NCBI GenBank assembly: GCA_965249035.1
Contig: CBDFKV010000007.1
Span: forward strand, 1,240,001-1,304,000
Origin: CBDFKV01 sp965249035
Lineage (GTDB): Bacteria > Pseudomonadota > Gammaproteobacteria > Arenicellales > Poriferihabitantaceae
Length of the DNA stretch: 64,000 nucleotides
Reading direction: 5' to 3'
Below the pieces are notes generated by a model. That model saw only the letters and a program-made list of their open reading frames with translations. It was not told where the DNA came from and did no database searches. Positions 62,847 through 64,000 of this stretch are shown here, in pieces. Each line of letters begins with the position of its first letter. The first letter of the stretch is position 1. Made by a program: the position numbers and the translations under genes.

Positions 62847-64000
62847 TTAAAACCGATCTGCGCGAAACGGGGTTAAATCAATATCAGGTAACACGCCATC
62901 GACCAATTGCGCAATTAGCTTGCCGGTAATGCCGCCCAAAGTTAAGCCTAAATGGCCGTGACCAAAAGCATAGAGCACGTTGGAATGACGCGGTGAAGCG
63001 CCAATAACTGGCATTGAATCAGGCAACGAAGGCCGAAATCCCAACCAGGTTTCACCTGCCGCTTCTGCAATCGGTAACAGCTTGCGCACATTGCGGTCGA
63101 TCATTTGTGTTCGACGTGGATTTTCGGGAGCATGAAGCCCACCTAATTCCACGGTACCGGCAACGCGCAAGCCTTGCGCCATCGGCACGCAATAAAACCC
63201 ACCTTCATCCCAGCCTACTGGCCGATGCAGCAAGGATCCAGAGCCAGGGTACATGACGTGATAGCCACGCTCGGTCTCTAGCGGGATTTGATCATCCAGT
63301 TGATCACAAAACTGTTTCGACCAGGCACCCGCTGCAATAACCACCTTATCTGAAGCCATGATTTTACCTGCACCCTTCAGCTGTACCCTATCACCCACCG
63401 CTAAAATATGATCGATAGCTACCGCTTTTATCACCCCGCCTTGCGCCTCAAAATTCCCTGCCATTTGGCTCACCACCTGTAGAGGGTCAAGCAATTGATA
63501 GGCGTCAGGAAAATGAATGCCACGTTGGTAAACTCTTTTGAGGTGCGGCTCCATATCAGCAATGTCATCTTTACTTTTGTCAATCAGCACCACGCCATTC
63601 TCGCGCCGCAACTGATTCATCTCAGCCGCCGACTGATAAGCGGCTTCAGAGCCATACAGATACAACACACCCTGACGGTGCATCAGCTTATCGACATCCG
63701 CTGCTTGGAATAGTGGCTGGATTCCTTCGTTGACTAGATGGTGTAAAGTAGCCAGATCAGCCGCAATATCAGCTACCCGCGAGTGGCTAGACGCACGTAA
63801 AAACGCCCATAACCAGGGCAGCAGCTTGGGTAAATACGGCCAGCTGATGCTCAGCGGCGAGTCACGCCTAAATAACAAACTGGGCACCTCCTGAATAATT
63901 CCTGGGGTGGCGACCGGGATAATGCCGTAATTGGCTATGGTACAGGCGTTGCCATAAGACGCGCCACTGCCTGGCGAGTTAGGGTCGATCAGCGTCACTG
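62847..64000 (-). CDS. D-amino acid dehydrogenase-like oxidoreductase (partial)
   Basis: FAD-dependent DadA-type oxidoreductase cut by the window edge: the N-terminal dinucleotide fold is missing, and the visible part begins VTLIDPNSPGSGASYGNACT. MDRQ-like segments include DKVVIAAGAWSKQFCDQLDD, YHVMYPGSGSLLHRPVGWDE and WLGFRPSLPDSMPVIGASPR with a final GHGHLGLTLGGITGKLIAQL. It deaminates a D-amino acid or a related imino acid. At least 384 residues are visible. Confidence 0.88.
   Translation of the reverse strand, partial: VTLIDPNSPGSGASYGNACTIANYGIIPVATPGIIQEVPSLLFRRDSPLSISWPYLPKLLPWLWAFLRASSHSRVADIAADLATLHHLVNEGIQPLFQAADVDKLMHRQGVLYLYGSEAAYQSAAEMNQLRRENGVVLIDKSKDDIADMEPHLKRVYQRGIHFPDAYQLLDPLQVVSQMAGNFEAQGGVIKAVAIDHILAVGDRVQLKGAGKIMASDKVVIAAGAWSKQFCDQLDDQIPLETERGYHVMYPGSGSLLHRPVGWDEGGFYCVPMAQGLRVAGTVELGGLHAPENPRRTQMIDRNVRKLLPIAEAAGETWLGFRPSLPDSMPVIGASPRHSNVLYAFGHGHLGLTLGGITGKLIAQLVDGVLPDIDLTPFRADRF

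Noticed and set aside
1..64000. CRISPR arrays and tRNA genes
   Set aside because: I saw no regularly spaced repeats and no complete tRNA cloverleaf other than the tRNA-like part of tmRNA; a covariance search was not possible.

Overview
The window is chromosomal DNA from a gammaproteobacterium, probably marine or salt-adapted. The grounds are a complete gammaproteobacterial-style division and cell-wall (dcw) cluster, RNase P RNA next to mraZ, a tmRNA whose tag ends in YSLAA, and a full choline uptake and glycine-betaine synthesis locus. I cannot name the genus from sequence alone.

Layout. 0-3.5 kb: two lipoproteins with phospholipase signatures (patatin and phospholipase A2 type), an OmpA-like barrel and a DUF411 protein. 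3.6-12.3 kb: a genetic island inserted at the 3' end of ssrA (tmRNA). It is bounded by an ~84 bp imperfect direct repeat that includes the tmRNA terminator, and carries integrase, an AlpA-type regulator, a DUF6387 gene broken by one stop codon, a small Cys protein, an inovirus Gp2/YagK-like protein, a TerS-like protein, an IS1595 transposase, a predicted metzincin-type protease and an exported beta-helix protein, plus decayed remnants. 12.3-16 kb: ssrA, a ComEA-like protein, a Ca/Na antiporter, a BKACE enzyme and CysZ.

16.2-32.9 kb: the dcw cluster on the minus strand (mraZ, rsmH, ftsL, ftsI, murE, murF, mraY, murD, ftsW, murG, murC, murB, ftsQ, ftsA, ftsZ), almost all start/stop overlapping, without ddl and without lpxC after ftsZ; rnpB lies just upstream of mraZ. 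33.6-36.7 kb: YceI and cytochrome b561, a divergent LysR regulator and an alpha/beta hydrolase. 36.8-45.1 kb: a MoxR/Bat operon whose batA gene is split by an ISNCY-type element with a 16 bp target duplication; deleting the element and one repeat restores the frame exactly.

45.1-53.5 kb: a fatty-acid desaturase, a compact membrane redox operon (two tiny membrane proteins, a ferric-reductase/Rieske fusion, an anchored Cys-rich protein), an IS30 relic beside a foreign-looking gene, a PhnD-like binding protein, a nitrilase/M24 peptidase pair and a P-II protein. 53.5-64 kb: YciA thioesterase; the choline locus, with choXWV and betB divergent from betI-betA around a BetI-type palindrome, so that choline is imported by ChoXWV and oxidised by BetA then BetB to betaine; then a truncated SnoaL-like fragment, a VOC protein, DUF1059, a FetB-like permease and a partial D-amino-acid dehydrogenase cut by the window edge.
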